DNA from: SLQH01 sp964612995
GTDB lineage: Bacteria > Planctomycetota > UBA11346
Reading direction: 5' to 3'
Assembly (NCBI GenBank): GCA_964612995.1
Contig: CAZTGE010000060.1
Location: 1-23,703, forward strand
DNA: 23,703 nucleotides
Shown: positions 16,178-23,698 of the stretch, piece by piece
Position numbering within the stretch: position 1 is the stretch's first letter
Layout of the letters: each line of letters opens with the position of its first letter
Made by a program: the position numbers and the translations under genes
The notes under the pieces: generated by a model
The model's input: only the letters and a program-made list of their open reading frames with translations
Database searches by the model: none
Told to the model about the DNA's origin: nothing

Positions 16178-17497
16178 TCACGGACCGGGCGTCTGGTCCT
16201 CTGTTGTCTCGCCGGTGCCATCCCGGTCAGCGGCCACCGCCTGTTCGGCCAGGGCGGCAGCCCGCTTGCGCGCCTGCTCGAGCAGGGATTCGAGCTCGGC
16301 GATGCGCTCAGCCTGTTCCTGTGCTCGCGCTGCCGCCTGCTCGGCGGTACGCTGGGCTTCCTGGGCCTGTGTGCGCAGCTGCTCGGCCTGCGTCTCGGCC
16401 TGCGTGCGGGCCGTGTCGGCGGCGGCGCGCCGTTCCTCGGCCAAAGCCGCGCGATCGGTGGCCTGCTGCAGTTCGGTCTTCGCTTCGCGCAATGCGCTAC
16501 GTGCGGCTTCGAGTTCGCGTGCGAGCTCATCGCCCTTGGTCCCGGCTGCGTCGGCGCGGCTGGCGGCCTGTTGCGCCGCTTCCTTCTGCGTGCCGAGCGC
16601 GACCTGGAGTTCGGTGATGCGTTCCTGTTCGCTCAGCAGGCGTTCGCGGACGTCGAGCCCGACCGCGATGCGCGGACTGGCACTGAGCACGACCAGACGG
16701 ACGGCTGGTTGGCGCGCTGCGAGACTGGCGGGAAAGTAGCGGGCCCAGACCCCGAGCCCGAGCTGGATCAGCGTAGTCAGGGCCATGCCGGCGAGCAGGG
16801 CGCGCAGGGCGCGCTGGCGACCGAAGGCGGCGATCAGGGCCAGTACGAGCACGGTGCCACAGAGCGTGCCGGCATAGATGCCCCAGAAGCGGGCGTCGGT
16901 CGCCTCGGCCTGGGCGAGGATGTCGCGCCAGCTGCTGCGCACCGACTCGTGCACCAGCAGCAGGGCGAGCCCGGCAACGATGCCGATGCCCAGCAGCGCG
17001 GCGGCGAAGCGCAGGATCCAGCGCGAGGTCTTGGGCGGGACGCGATCGTAGTCATCGGACATGGCCTCGTCGGGGATCGCCGTGCGCCGGCTCGACGAGC
17101 CGGCGACCCCGGGAGTGACGCGCGATCCGCCGCGCGAGTCGCGTGGGCGGGCCGATCCGGGGCGGCGGGCGCGGGTCCCCGGATCGCCGGAGCCGGTGTT
17201 GCGGGCCGGACGATCCGGGCGCGAGCCCTGGCCCATCGCGGCACTGGCGGCGGTGCGGGTGGGTCGGGCCGGGGTGACCGCCGAGGTCGGGTCGGATTGC
17301 GGCGGTGGGGGCGGATGCCGGCGCGCCTGACGCGGCGGTTGGCTCTGGGCCGGGGGGGGCAGGTCGATCGCCTGCGGCGGTGACTCTGGCTGCTGGGACG
17401 GGGCTTCGCCTGGCGACGGCGAATCCCAGCCCCGGAACAGGTCGGTGCCCTGGTCGTAGGGCTGGGTGTCGCGGCGGTCTGGTCGCGGATCAGCCAT
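16178..17497 (-). CDS. Three-helix membrane protein with Pro-rich N-terminus and long C-terminal coiled coil
   Basis: 439 residues. Residues 1-155 are Pro/Gln/Arg-rich and disordered, including a 5-Pro tract. Three membrane helices follow at about 161-182, 204-225 and 229-251. A short segment with VRLVVLSASPRIAVGLDV (about 266-283) leads into a continuous Glu/Ala/Gln/Arg coiled coil (about 283-422). The start at 17497 has GGAGG exactly 7 bases upstream; two earlier in-frame ATGs lack this. The layout suggests a scaffold or polar organiser with a cytosolic coiled coil, and it lies upstream of the receiver and kinase genes. A C8 tract occurs within the coding sequence at 17352-17359. No family recognised. 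Confidence 0.8.
   Translation of the reverse strand: MADPRPDRRDTQPYDQGTDLFRGWDSPSPGEAPSQQPESPPQAIDLPPPAQSQPPRQARRHPPPPPQSDPTSAVTPARPTRTAASAAMGQGSRPDRPARNTGSGDPGTRARRPGSARPRDSRGGSRVTPGVAGSSSRRTAIPDEAMSDDYDRVPPKTSRWILRFAAALLGIGIVAGLALLLVHESVRSSWRDILAQAEATDARFWGIYAGTLCGTVLVLALIAAFGRQRALRALLAGMALTTLIQLGLGVWARYFPASLAARQPAVRLVVLSASPRIAVGLDVRERLLSEQERITELQVALGTQKEAAQQAASRADAAGTKGDELARELEAARSALREAKTELQQATDRAALAEERRAAADTARTQAETQAEQLRTQAQEAQRTAEQAAARAQEQAERIAELESLLEQARKRAAALAEQAVAADRDGTGETTEDQTPGP
17352..17359. repeat. Homopolymer G8/C8 tract in the coiled-coil membrane protein gene
   Basis: Eight consecutive C on the coding strand encode the Pro codons of DLPPPAQ at residues 45-51. A one-base slip would truncate or alter nearly the whole protein, so it is a candidate contingency locus or a sequencing-error hotspot. 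Confidence 0.6.
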
Positions 17498-17627
17498 GTT
17501 CATCCCTCCCCGGTGCAATGCGGACGTGCATGCCAAGATGGTTGCCTGCGTCCATGGTCGGCGATACGGGGCGGTCGCTCCAGGCTATCCCCGCTCGCTG
17601 CGGCGGCGCGCATCAGACGCGGCGTGG

Positions 17628-18503
17628 TCACAGATCGTAGGTCACGGTCAGGGCGAGGTAACGTTCGTCATCCCGGCTGAATTCGCCGAGGACGCTGCGC
17701 CCGGAGTAGAACTCGATCGCCGTCTCGAAGCTGCGCTCGGCTGCGAGGCTGGCGCGCAGGGCGCAGCGCAGACTGATCCCGGGCTCCCAGTCGTTCTCCT
17801 CGAACATCTGTACATCGAGCCCCACGGCGTAGCCCCAGGGGCCGAAGCGGGGTGTGGAGTCGATGTACTGCAGGCCGGTGCGGGCGTAGCCGGCCTCCTG
17901 GAAGTCAGAGCTGGCGTTCACGCCCAGGCCGGCCGCGCCGTAGGCGGTCAGTTCCTTGCGTGGCGACCACGCCACGCCGAGAACCAGGTCCTCGCGGGTG
18001 TAGCCGAGGCGGCCGCGGCCGGTGCGCTCGATGAATTCGTCACCGATGTGGCTCGATTCGTGGCGGTAGGACAGTTTGAGCGCCACCGGCGAGTCGACGC
18101 GGCGGTAGCTGAGCCGGAGCGCGAGCCAGCCGTCCCAGCCGATGTTGTCGAGACCGTTCTCGAGATCGAACTGGCCGTGGACCCCGCCCTCGCCGTCGAC
18201 CTGGATCCTATGCTGGCCCTGCGCGCCGAAGGTCGCGCGGGCGACGGGCATGCGCTCGCCGGTGTGGAGCATCCAGCGCCGCGAGCCCACGCCCCACCGT
18301 TGCTCGAGGTCGCTGTCGAAGGCGACAATCAAGCCGCCACGCATCTGTGGCGGCTGGGGATCGGCGACGTAGTGCGGATAGATCGTGTCCGCCGGGGCGG
18401 CGGCCCATTCCACCGCCGGCAGCCCGGCCCCGGACAGGGCCAGGACGATGCCGAGCAGCAGGCCGGGCCCGTGATGGACCCGGCACCCGGCGGCACGCGG
18501 CAC
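17628..18503 (-). CDS. DUF1207-type outer-membrane beta-barrel protein
   Basis: 291 residues starting with GTG one residue before a basic n-region, then a signal peptide core (LLLGIVLALSGAGLPA) with cleavage near residue 30. The body is short alternating strands: IYPHYVADPQPPQM near the N-terminus, FGAQGQHRIQVDGEGGVHGQF, LALRLSYRRVDSPVALKLSY, then SSHIGDEFI and the barrel-like end YLALTVTYDL. ADP-Q-P near the start and HIGDEF in the middle match DUF1207, a family I know mainly from Chlamydiae and Planctomycetes, function unknown. The GTG lies 2 bases after the stop of the isomerase gene, so it is coupled to it. A role in uptake or export related to the sugar enzyme is possible but unproven. 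The start codon is inferred from the signal peptide and the coupling. Confidence 0.75.
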   Translation of the reverse strand: MPRAAGCRVHHGPGLLLGIVLALSGAGLPAVEWAAAPADTIYPHYVADPQPPQMRGGLIVAFDSDLEQRWGVGSRRWMLHTGERMPVARATFGAQGQHRIQVDGEGGVHGQFDLENGLDNIGWDGWLALRLSYRRVDSPVALKLSYRHESSHIGDEFIERTGRGRLGYTREDLVLGVAWSPRKELTAYGAAGLGVNASSDFQEAGYARTGLQYIDSTPRFGPWGYAVGLDVQMFEENDWEPGISLRCALRASLAAERSFETAIEFYSGRSVLGEFSRDDERYLALTVTYDL

Positions 18504-18505
18504 GA

Positions 18506-20242
18506 TCAGCGCCCGGCGAGCCGGGTCTTGGCCGCGGTCTCGCCCCCGGCGGTGCGGTAGAGCATCGGCTGGATCCGGTCCACCCCCTCGGTGAAGCCGC
18601 AGCTGTGGCATTCCCACTCGGCGTTGAGGATGTTGGTGTAGTCGGAGAAGTACTGCCAGCGGCGCTTGGGCAGCCTCTGCACCATGTGGATGTGGTTGGC
18701 CGGGCAACAGTACTTGTTGATCGAGGCCGGCACGTTCTTGAAGGTCAGCCAGGTGTGCGGCCAGGTGTAGTTGGAGGCGTGCATGAAGGCCTCGGCGATC
18801 GGTTCAGGCAGATCGACCGACATCGCCTCGTCGCAGACCATGGTGTACATCCCGTTGACGTCGCTGTAGGCGAGCCGTCCGGCGAGGCAGTCGATGCCGC
18901 CCGGCGAGAGGAAGCCGGTCGAGAAGCCGCCGCCCGGGAAGTAGTGGCCGTAGACCTCGAACAGGTAGGAGTCGGTCGCCCAGTCGAGCGAGCCGGAACC
19001 GGAGTTGTCCATGTCGACGCAGCCGAGCTGCATGTAGGCGGCCTGCGGGTCGAGGGTCACGCCGAGTTCGTCGGCCTTGCGCTGGATCTCCCAGGGCTCG
19101 TAGACCTTGCGGTAGTCGGCGAACAGGGTCGGCTCGCCGCCGGTGAGCGCCGCGTAGCAGACCATGGTCAGCAGACCCTGGAAGTCGTTCTCGGTGCCGA
19201 AAGGCAGCACCGGTTTCTTGCCGGTGTGATCGAAGGTGGAGTTGAACAGCGCTTCGGCGATGTCGGCACAGGCCATCGGCGTGCCGCGCAGGTCCGAACC
19301 CCAGGCCAGCTGACTGGTCCAACCGCCGCCGATCGCGTTGACGCTGGCCATGTAGTCGCGCAGGCAGAGGTAGAGCTTGAGCTCTTCCTTGAGCTTCTCC
19401 TGTTGGGCCTTGGTCAGCTTGTCGGCGCTGTGCTTCTCGGGTTGGGTATAGATCGACTTGCCCTTGGCGCTGATCTGCTCGGCCTTGGTGAAGATCCGGT
19501 TCTTCCACTGCTTTTCGGTCACCCAGGCGTAGAGCTCCTTGAGCTCCGCCTTGTCGTAGCCCTTGTCGTCGCGCAGCATGTCGGCGAACAGCTTCATCGA
19601 TTCGCGGGTCGATTCGATGCCGAGGTAGCGCCGCGCCGCGTGCACGCTGTTCAGGGCGGTCTCCATCTGCATCGAGTCGACATCGGCGCAGACCACGCGC
19701 TTGCCGCGCAACCACACGGCAGCGACCATCGCCCAGACCAGATCGAGGATCTCGCCCTTGGTGGTGTCATCGAATTCCGGGTTCATGCCGGTCTCGGGCA
19801 TGTTGCCGATGATCGCGTGGGTCAGGATGCCGGTCTGGGCATAGGCGCCGACGCCGGCGTCGACACCGACCACGCCCGGTTTGGGCGCGTTGTTGCCGGC
19901 GAGGAAGCAGATCGGGGTCGAACGCGGGAAATGCGCGGTCAGGGCGAGTGCGGTGCGTCCCGGGTAGAACCAGGTGTCGGGCACGATGCAGATCGCCTCG
20001 ACGCCGTTGGTCTTGAACTCGGCGGCGACGGCATCGGCGTCGGCCTCGCCCTCGACCGCCCGGCTGGCGACGTAGATGCCCAGGCGCTGCTTCAGCGGCA
20101 GCTTGATCCCCTTGAGGATGTTCCCGGTCATGGTGACGATGTTCAGCGCCCGCGTGCGGCTGTCTGCGTCGATGCGCGGGTCACAGGGGGCGAAGAGGCC
20201 GACGGTGGTGGAGCCCTTGGACGGTTTCTGGATGAACGGCAT
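18506..20242 (-). CDS. L-fucose/D-arabinose isomerase family protein
   Basis: 578 residues, close to the 591 of E. coli FucI, a Mn-dependent aldose-ketose isomerase. Block matches can be followed along the chain: VPDTWFYPG (88-96), LCLRDYM (292-298), ALFNSTFD plus FGTEND (331-353), FADYRKVY (375-381), NSGSGSLD (413-420), YFPGGGFSTGFL (434-445) and the PANH segment (514-517). The three metal ligands of FucI are present as Glu351, Asp376 and His517. The C-terminal end has an unusual CHSCGF (545-550) not in E. coli FucI. The start at 20242 has AGGAA about 8 bases upstream; the upstream extension to 20278 lacks one. It is coupled to the DUF1207 gene that follows. No fuculokinase, aldolase or permease lies nearby, so the physiological sugar is open. 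Confidence 0.9.
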   Translation of the reverse strand: MPFIQKPSKGSTTVGLFAPCDPRIDADSRTRALNIVTMTGNILKGIKLPLKQRLGIYVASRAVEGEADADAVAAEFKTNGVEAICIVPDTWFYPGRTALALTAHFPRSTPICFLAGNNAPKPGVVGVDAGVGAYAQTGILTHAIIGNMPETGMNPEFDDTTKGEILDLVWAMVAAVWLRGKRVVCADVDSMQMETALNSVHAARRYLGIESTRESMKLFADMLRDDKGYDKAELKELYAWVTEKQWKNRIFTKAEQISAKGKSIYTQPEKHSADKLTKAQQEKLKEELKLYLCLRDYMASVNAIGGGWTSQLAWGSDLRGTPMACADIAEALFNSTFDHTGKKPVLPFGTENDFQGLLTMVCYAALTGGEPTLFADYRKVYEPWEIQRKADELGVTLDPQAAYMQLGCVDMDNSGSGSLDWATDSYLFEVYGHYFPGGGFSTGFLSPGGIDCLAGRLAYSDVNGMYTMVCDEAMSVDLPEPIAEAFMHASNYTWPHTWLTFKNVPASINKYCCPANHIHMVQRLPKRRWQYFSDYTNILNAEWECHSCGFTEGVDRIQPMLYRTAGGETAAKTRLAGR

Positions 20243-20323
20243 GATCGGTTTCCTCGTACGTTGACGGTTGGATTGCACGCGATGCGGCTCGGATCAAACT
20301 AGCCACGCGTCTGGCGATGTCGA

Positions 20324-20398
20324 GGGGGCGGGCCTCCGCCGCGGCTCAGCGCCGGCGATGCTGCGGGGGCGGGCCTCTGCCGTGGTTCAGCGCCGGCG
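20324..20398. repeat. Imperfect tandem direct repeat, 34-bp unit at 41-bp spacing
   Basis: Units at 20324-20357 and 20365-20398 differ only at three positions, all C-to-T. The second unit contains the stop codon and last three Arg codons of the DUF721 gene (RRR-stop), so the 3' end of that gene was duplicated into the spacer ahead of the isomerase. No terminator T-tract follows. Confidence 0.85.
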
Positions 20399-20815
20399 GC
20401 CGCGCGACGGAGCGCTGCGGGCGAGGCGGAAGCGTACCCGCCCGACGCCGGTGCCGCGCTCGACAAGTTCGTGCACCAGCTCGTGTTGCCGGTGGTTGCG
20501 CAGTTCCGAGAGCAGCATGGTATCGGCGACCGCGATGGTCAGCGTGCCCTGGTTGACCGAGACGATCTCGATGCGCGCGTGTTCATGCGGTGTGAGCACG
20601 CTGGCGACCACGTCGCCGACCTTGCGCAGCCGGGCCAGGCGCTTGACCTCGGGCGAGCGCATCCAGTGGTCGACCATGCGCGAGAAGTCCTGAGCCCAAC
20701 GCGGTCCGTGACGGGCGCGCTGGGCCAGGGCGCGGTCGCGGGCCGGTCCGGGCGGCCAATCGGCGGGGTCCTGGGCCATGCCGGGAAGTCTAGGCCCCGG
20801 TCGCGGCCGATCCAT
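20387..20815 (-). CDS. DUF721 (DciA-like) family protein
   Basis: 142 residues. The C-terminal half (about 68-132) has the DUF721 pattern: VGDVVASVL, a strand with ARIEIVSVNQGTLTIAVADT, a helix LLSELRNHRQHELVHEL, then GVGRVRFRL. DUF721 proteins of the DciA type load or recruit the replicative helicase DnaB in bacteria without DnaC/DnaI; others are uncharacterised. The N-terminal part is Arg/Pro-rich and basic, fitting DNA contact. The ATG at 20815 has GGAGG about 10 bases upstream. An alternative is the in-frame ATG at 20779 (MAQDPADWPPG), which lacks a site. An open extension to 20899 is repeat sequence and is excluded. The family is likely; the function is by analogy. Confidence 0.75.
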   Translation of the reverse strand: MDRPRPGPRLPGMAQDPADWPPGPARDRALAQRARHGPRWAQDFSRMVDHWMRSPEVKRLARLRKVGDVVASVLTPHEHARIEIVSVNQGTLTIAVADTMLLSELRNHRQHELVHELVERGTGVGRVRFRLARSAPSRGRRR

Positions 20816-20820
20816 CGCCT

Positions 20821-20926
20821 GCGTCCCTCCCTGCGTCCCTCCCTCCGGGAAATGGGCTCGGGAGATGGGGAGCCGGGCTCGGGAGATGGGGGCAGGCACC
20901 CGGATTGGAAGGAGGGGTCAGGCACC
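20821..20926. repeat. Cluster of short tandem repeats upstream of the DUF721 gene
   Basis: Three repeat types sit within 106 bp: a 12-bp unit GCGTCCCTCCCT twice (20821-20844), GGGCTCGGGAGATGGGG twice 21 bp apart (20854-20870, 20875-20891), and GGGG[T/G]CAGGCACC twice 26 bp apart (20888-20900, 20914-20926). The last motif read backwards is GGTGCCTGACCCC, like ends of REP elements mobilised by RAYT transposases. No transposase is present. Confidence 0.75.
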
Positions 20927-20941
20927 GCGGGAAGAGGGGGA

Positions 20942-21811
20942 TCACTGCGCACCGGGCCCCGGGGCCGCCCGGGTGCGGCGGCGCAGGCGCCGCCAGCCGG
21001 CCTGCAGGGGGAAGGCGGCCAGGTAGACCGCGGCCGCGCTGAGCACGATCGCCGGCTCTGGTGCGATCGGCGAGCCGAACACCAGTGCCCGCGGCACCGT
21101 GACCAGGAACAGGTTGAGCCCGGTGGCGCAGAGCATGGTGGTCGAGAGGTGCCGGGTGAAGCGACCGACGGTGGCCGTGGGCAGGGTGAGCAGGGCGATG
21201 ACCAGAATCAGCCCCACCACCCGGGTCAGCGCGACCACGCTCAGCGCGACGAGCACCAGCAGTACCGCGTCGGTGGCCCAGACGCTCAGCCCCTGCAACC
21301 GCAGCTGCTGCGGGTCGAGCCCGGCGGCGACCAGCCGCTTGAAGCACAGCAGCAGCACGATCGCGATCACGGCGACCAGCGCCGCGAGCAGGTAGACGTC
21401 GCTCCAACCGGTGGCGGGGAGATAGCCGAACAGGTAGCTCATCAGCTCGGAGTGGTAACCGGGGGTGAGTTTGACCAGCACCAGGCCGATGGCCATGCCC
21501 ACGGCCCAGGAAGCCCCGATCAGCGTATCGAGATGGTCACGGGCGACGTGGCGGATGGTCGCCAGCACCAGCGCGCCGAGCGTGGCCGCGACCAGCGCGC
21601 CGTAGACCGGGTCGAGCCAGTTCCAGCCGAGGTGATGGCGCAGGAACAGCGCCGCGCCGACCCCGCCGATGGCGACGTGGGCGATGGCACCGGCGAGGAA
21701 CACCATCCGTCGGCTGACCACCAGGGGGCCGGTGGCGCCGCAGGCGACCGCGGCGAGCAGACTGGCCAGCAGGCTGGGCCACAACAGGGGCAGTGCGGCG
21801 AACAGGTCCAC
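20942..21811 (-). CDS. znuB: ZnuB-like zinc/manganese ABC transporter permease
   Basis: 289 residues, an integral membrane permease of the ABC-3 family with about eight hydrophobic helices. SRRMVFLAGAIAHVAIGGVG (about 33-52), with a polar helix start, is the typical family segment. The middle loop LTPGYHSELMSYLFGYL and the later RVVGLILVIALLTLPTATVG also fit. Together with the ATPase and the substrate-binding lipoprotein it forms a zinc uptake system. The GTG start at 21811 lies one base after the ATPase stop, with AAGGA five bases before it, so translation is coupled. An earlier ATG at 21853 would lie inside the ATPase gene. No Zur box is visible within the window. The C-terminus is a basic Arg-rich tail. 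Confidence 0.92.
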   Translation of the reverse strand: MDLFAALPLLWPSLLASLLAAVACGATGPLVVSRRMVFLAGAIAHVAIGGVGAALFLRHHLGWNWLDPVYGALVAATLGALVLATIRHVARDHLDTLIGASWAVGMAIGLVLVKLTPGYHSELMSYLFGYLPATGWSDVYLLAALVAVIAIVLLLCFKRLVAAGLDPQQLRLQGLSVWATDAVLLVLVALSVVALTRVVGLILVIALLTLPTATVGRFTRHLSTTMLCATGLNLFLVTVPRALVFGSPIAPEPAIVLSAAAVYLAAFPLQAGWRRLRRRTRAAPGPGAQ

Positions 21812-21812
21812 G

Positions 21813-22580
21813 TCAGTCCTTGGTTCCGGGGCCGATGGGGCAGCCGTGCTCATGTACCAACGGGCGGCATTGTCCGGGGGCGTGGTAGAGGTGATGCACG
21901 TCGACATCGCTGAGTTCGGCGGCGGTGTGCATCGCCACGCAGCCGTTGCAGCAGGCGACGTGGGTCACGTGGCGCGAGACGCAGGCCACGTCGTGGCTGA
22001 CCATGACGATGGTGTGGTCGCGGTTGAGCTCATCGAGCAGGCCGAGCAGGTCCTCTTCGGTGACAGGGTCGACGCCGGTCAGCGGCTCGTCGAGCATCAG
22101 CATCTCGGCTTCGGCCGCCAGCGCGCGGGCGATGCGCACGCGCTGGCGCTGGCCGCCGGAGAGTTCGGCGAGCGAGCGGCGCGCCTGATCGGCCAGGCCG
22201 ACGCGTTCGAGCGCGTGCAGCCCCCGCTCACGGTCGGCACGGCTGTAGCGGAATCCCCAGCGCGAGTGGGCGAGGCGGCCGGTGAGCACCACCTCGAGCG
22301 CGTCGTGCGGGGTACCGGTGTCGATGTTGTCGCGCTGGGGGATGTAACCCACGCGGTGGCGCGTACGCCTGGGCGGAGCGCCGAGCAGGGCGACCCGCCC
22401 GCCGTCGGGGCGCAGCAGGCCGAGGCAGAGCTGGAGCAGCGTGGTCTTGCCGCCGCCGTTGGGGCCGATCAGCGCGACGAAGGCGTTCTGAGGCACCTCC
22501 CAGCTCACCTGGTCGAGCACCGTCGGACCGCGGCCGTGGTAGGCGAAGCGCAGGTCCTCGACCCGGATCGCGGCAGTCAC
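21813..22580 (-). CDS. znuC: ZnuC-like zinc/manganese ABC transporter ATPase
   Basis: 255 residues. Walker A is GPNGGGKT (39-46), Q-loop Gln82 in YIPQRDN, signature LSGGQ (140-144), Walker B LMLDEP (161-166) and switch His196 (VSHD), so all ATPase motifs are intact. The C-terminal tail (about 200-250) is unusually Cys/His-rich: Cys200, Cys210, Cys211, Cys214, Cys238 and Cys247 plus several His. That tail could bind zinc and sense the transported metal. The start codon is GTG, overlapping the stop of the upstream lipoprotein gene (GTGA). Its own stop lies one base before the permease GTG. Confidence 0.94.
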   Translation of the reverse strand: MTAAIRVEDLRFAYHGRGPTVLDQVSWEVPQNAFVALIGPNGGGKTTLLQLCLGLLRPDGGRVALLGAPPRRTRHRVGYIPQRDNIDTGTPHDALEVVLTGRLAHSRWGFRYSRADRERGLHALERVGLADQARRSLAELSGGQRQRVRIARALAAEAEMLMLDEPLTGVDPVTEEDLLGLLDELNRDHTIVMVSHDVACVSRHVTHVACCNGCVAMHTAAELSDVDVHHLYHAPGQCRPLVHEHGCPIGPGTKD

Positions 22581-23611
22581 GGGGATTCGTCGCCCCAGGA
22601 GCGCAGCAGCAGGTTGGCCGTCTGACGCAGGTTCGCGGGCACGTCCCGACGTAGCGGGTCGATGCGCACCACCTCCAACGCCAGCGCTTCGGCCAGCCGG
22701 TCCGCGCCGCGGCCATGGATCTGCGGCTGGACGAACAAGGTGTCGGTGTGCAGCTCGGCGAGTTCGCTTTCGAGCGTGGCGAGTTCGGCGTCGGTCGGGT
22801 CCTTGCCCGCGATCTCGATCGAGCGCATGGTGAAGCCATAGCGTCGGGCGAGGTAGCCCCAGGATGGGTGGTAGACCAGCATGGTCTTGTCGTCATGCCC
22901 GACGAAGCGCTGCTGCAGCTCGGCGTCGAGTTCCTGCAGCTCATCGCGCAGCTGCGTCGCCGCCGCGTCGATCGCCGTCGCGCGTTCGGGTAGGAGTTCG
23001 CGCAAGGCGGTGGCGATGGTGTCGACCTGGATCAGCAGGGTGTCGGGGGCGAGCCAGATATGCGGGTCGGCCCCGGCCATCACCGCGTTGGCGTGCTCGT
23101 GCTCGTGCTCGTGCTCGTGATGCGCATGATTGTGGTCATGGTCGTGGTGCGCGTGGTCATGGTCTGCATGGCCATGGCTGTGATGCTCCATCTCGCGCAG
23201 TTCCACGCCGCTGCGGGCGTCGACGATGCGTGAACCATCGCCCAGGGAGGCGAACCAGGGGCCCTGCTCCATCGGCACGCCGGTGCGGATGTAGAGCGCG
23301 CAGCGCTTGAGCGCGAGCATGTCGGCGTCGCTGGGTTGGTGGGTCGCCGGGCTCGCTCCGGGGGGCACGGCCACGTGGATCTGGACCGCGTCGCCGGCCA
23401 GGCGTTCGACCAGCCAGGCGTGCGGTGGGATGCTCACGCCCACGCTCGGCGTTCCATCGTCATCGCTCCCGCCGCCGAAGCAGCCGGCCAGCAGCAGCGT
23501 TGCTATCAATGGCAGCCAGCGCAGCGGGCTGCGCCTGTACGCTGGGGCCCGGACGCGGACAGGGCGGTGCGGCGCCAGCGCGCTGCTCGGGAAGGGGGTG
23601 GTGCTGGGCAT
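22577..23611 (-). CDS. znuA: ZnuA-like zinc-binding lipoprotein (solute-binding protein)
   Basis: 344 residues. A basic n-region (RRSPLRW) and hydrophobic core end in the lipobox LLLAGC, so Cys44 should be lipidated and the protein held at the membrane. Metal ligands by family pattern are His91 (ATHQPSD), His184 (DPHIWLAP), His248 (YHPSWGY) and Asp318 (IDPLR). A His/Asp/Glu-rich loop (143-173), typical of ZnuA and absent from Mn-specific relatives, points to zinc. The start is ambiguous: 23611 has GGAG only three bases upstream, and in-frame ATGs at 23620 and 23668 lack a site. The stop overlaps the GTG of znuC. Family confidence is high; the precise start is low. Confidence 0.9.
   Translation of the reverse strand: MPSTTPFPSSALAPHRPVRVRAPAYRRSPLRWLPLIATLLLAGCFGGGSDDDGTPSVGVSIPPHAWLVERLAGDAVQIHVAVPPGASPATHQPSDADMLALKRCALYIRTGVPMEQGPWFASLGDGSRIVDARSGVELREMEHHSHGHADHDHAHHDHDHNHAHHEHEHEHEHANAVMAGADPHIWLAPDTLLIQVDTIATALRELLPERATAIDAAATQLRDELQELDAELQQRFVGHDDKTMLVYHPSWGYLARRYGFTMRSIEIAGKDPTDAELATLESELAELHTDTLFVQPQIHGRGADRLAEALALEVVRIDPLRRDVPANLRQTANLLLRSWGDESP
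23095..23118. repeat. Hexanucleotide GCTCGT repeat in the ZnuA histidine loop
   Basis: Four perfect GCTCGT units encode alternating Glu-His on the minus strand, part of the His-rich loop. Gain or loss of a unit changes loop length by two residues without shifting frame. Confidence 0.8.
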
Positions 23612-23671
23612 GGGCTCCATGTTCGATACCGGCGGGTCCGGCGCAATGTCGCGTAGTGACCAAGACATAGC

Positions 23672-23698
23672 GCGGGCGCCGCCCGCACCCCAAGGGGC
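23672..23698. other. Paired hairpins upstream of znuA
   Basis: A perfect stem GCGGGC-GCC-GCCCGC (23672-23686) is followed by the palindrome CCCC-AA-GGGG (23689-23698? approximate ends) at the window edge, about 60 bases before the lipoprotein start. They could form part of an operator, an upstream terminator or another GC-rich repeat. No Zur-type AT-rich palindrome was found. The sequence is cut off too soon to decide. Confidence 0.3.

Noticed and set aside
17498..17560. Sigma-54-like TTGGCA...TTGCA upstream of the coiled-coil protein
   Set aside because: The GG-to-GC distance is about 18 bases, not the required ~12.
18347..20302. 651-residue plus-strand frame
   Set aside because: Antisense to the isomerase gene, which matches L-fucose isomerase along its whole length.
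20324..20398. CRISPR-like repeat array
   Set aside because: Only two units, 7-bp spacer, and no cas genes.
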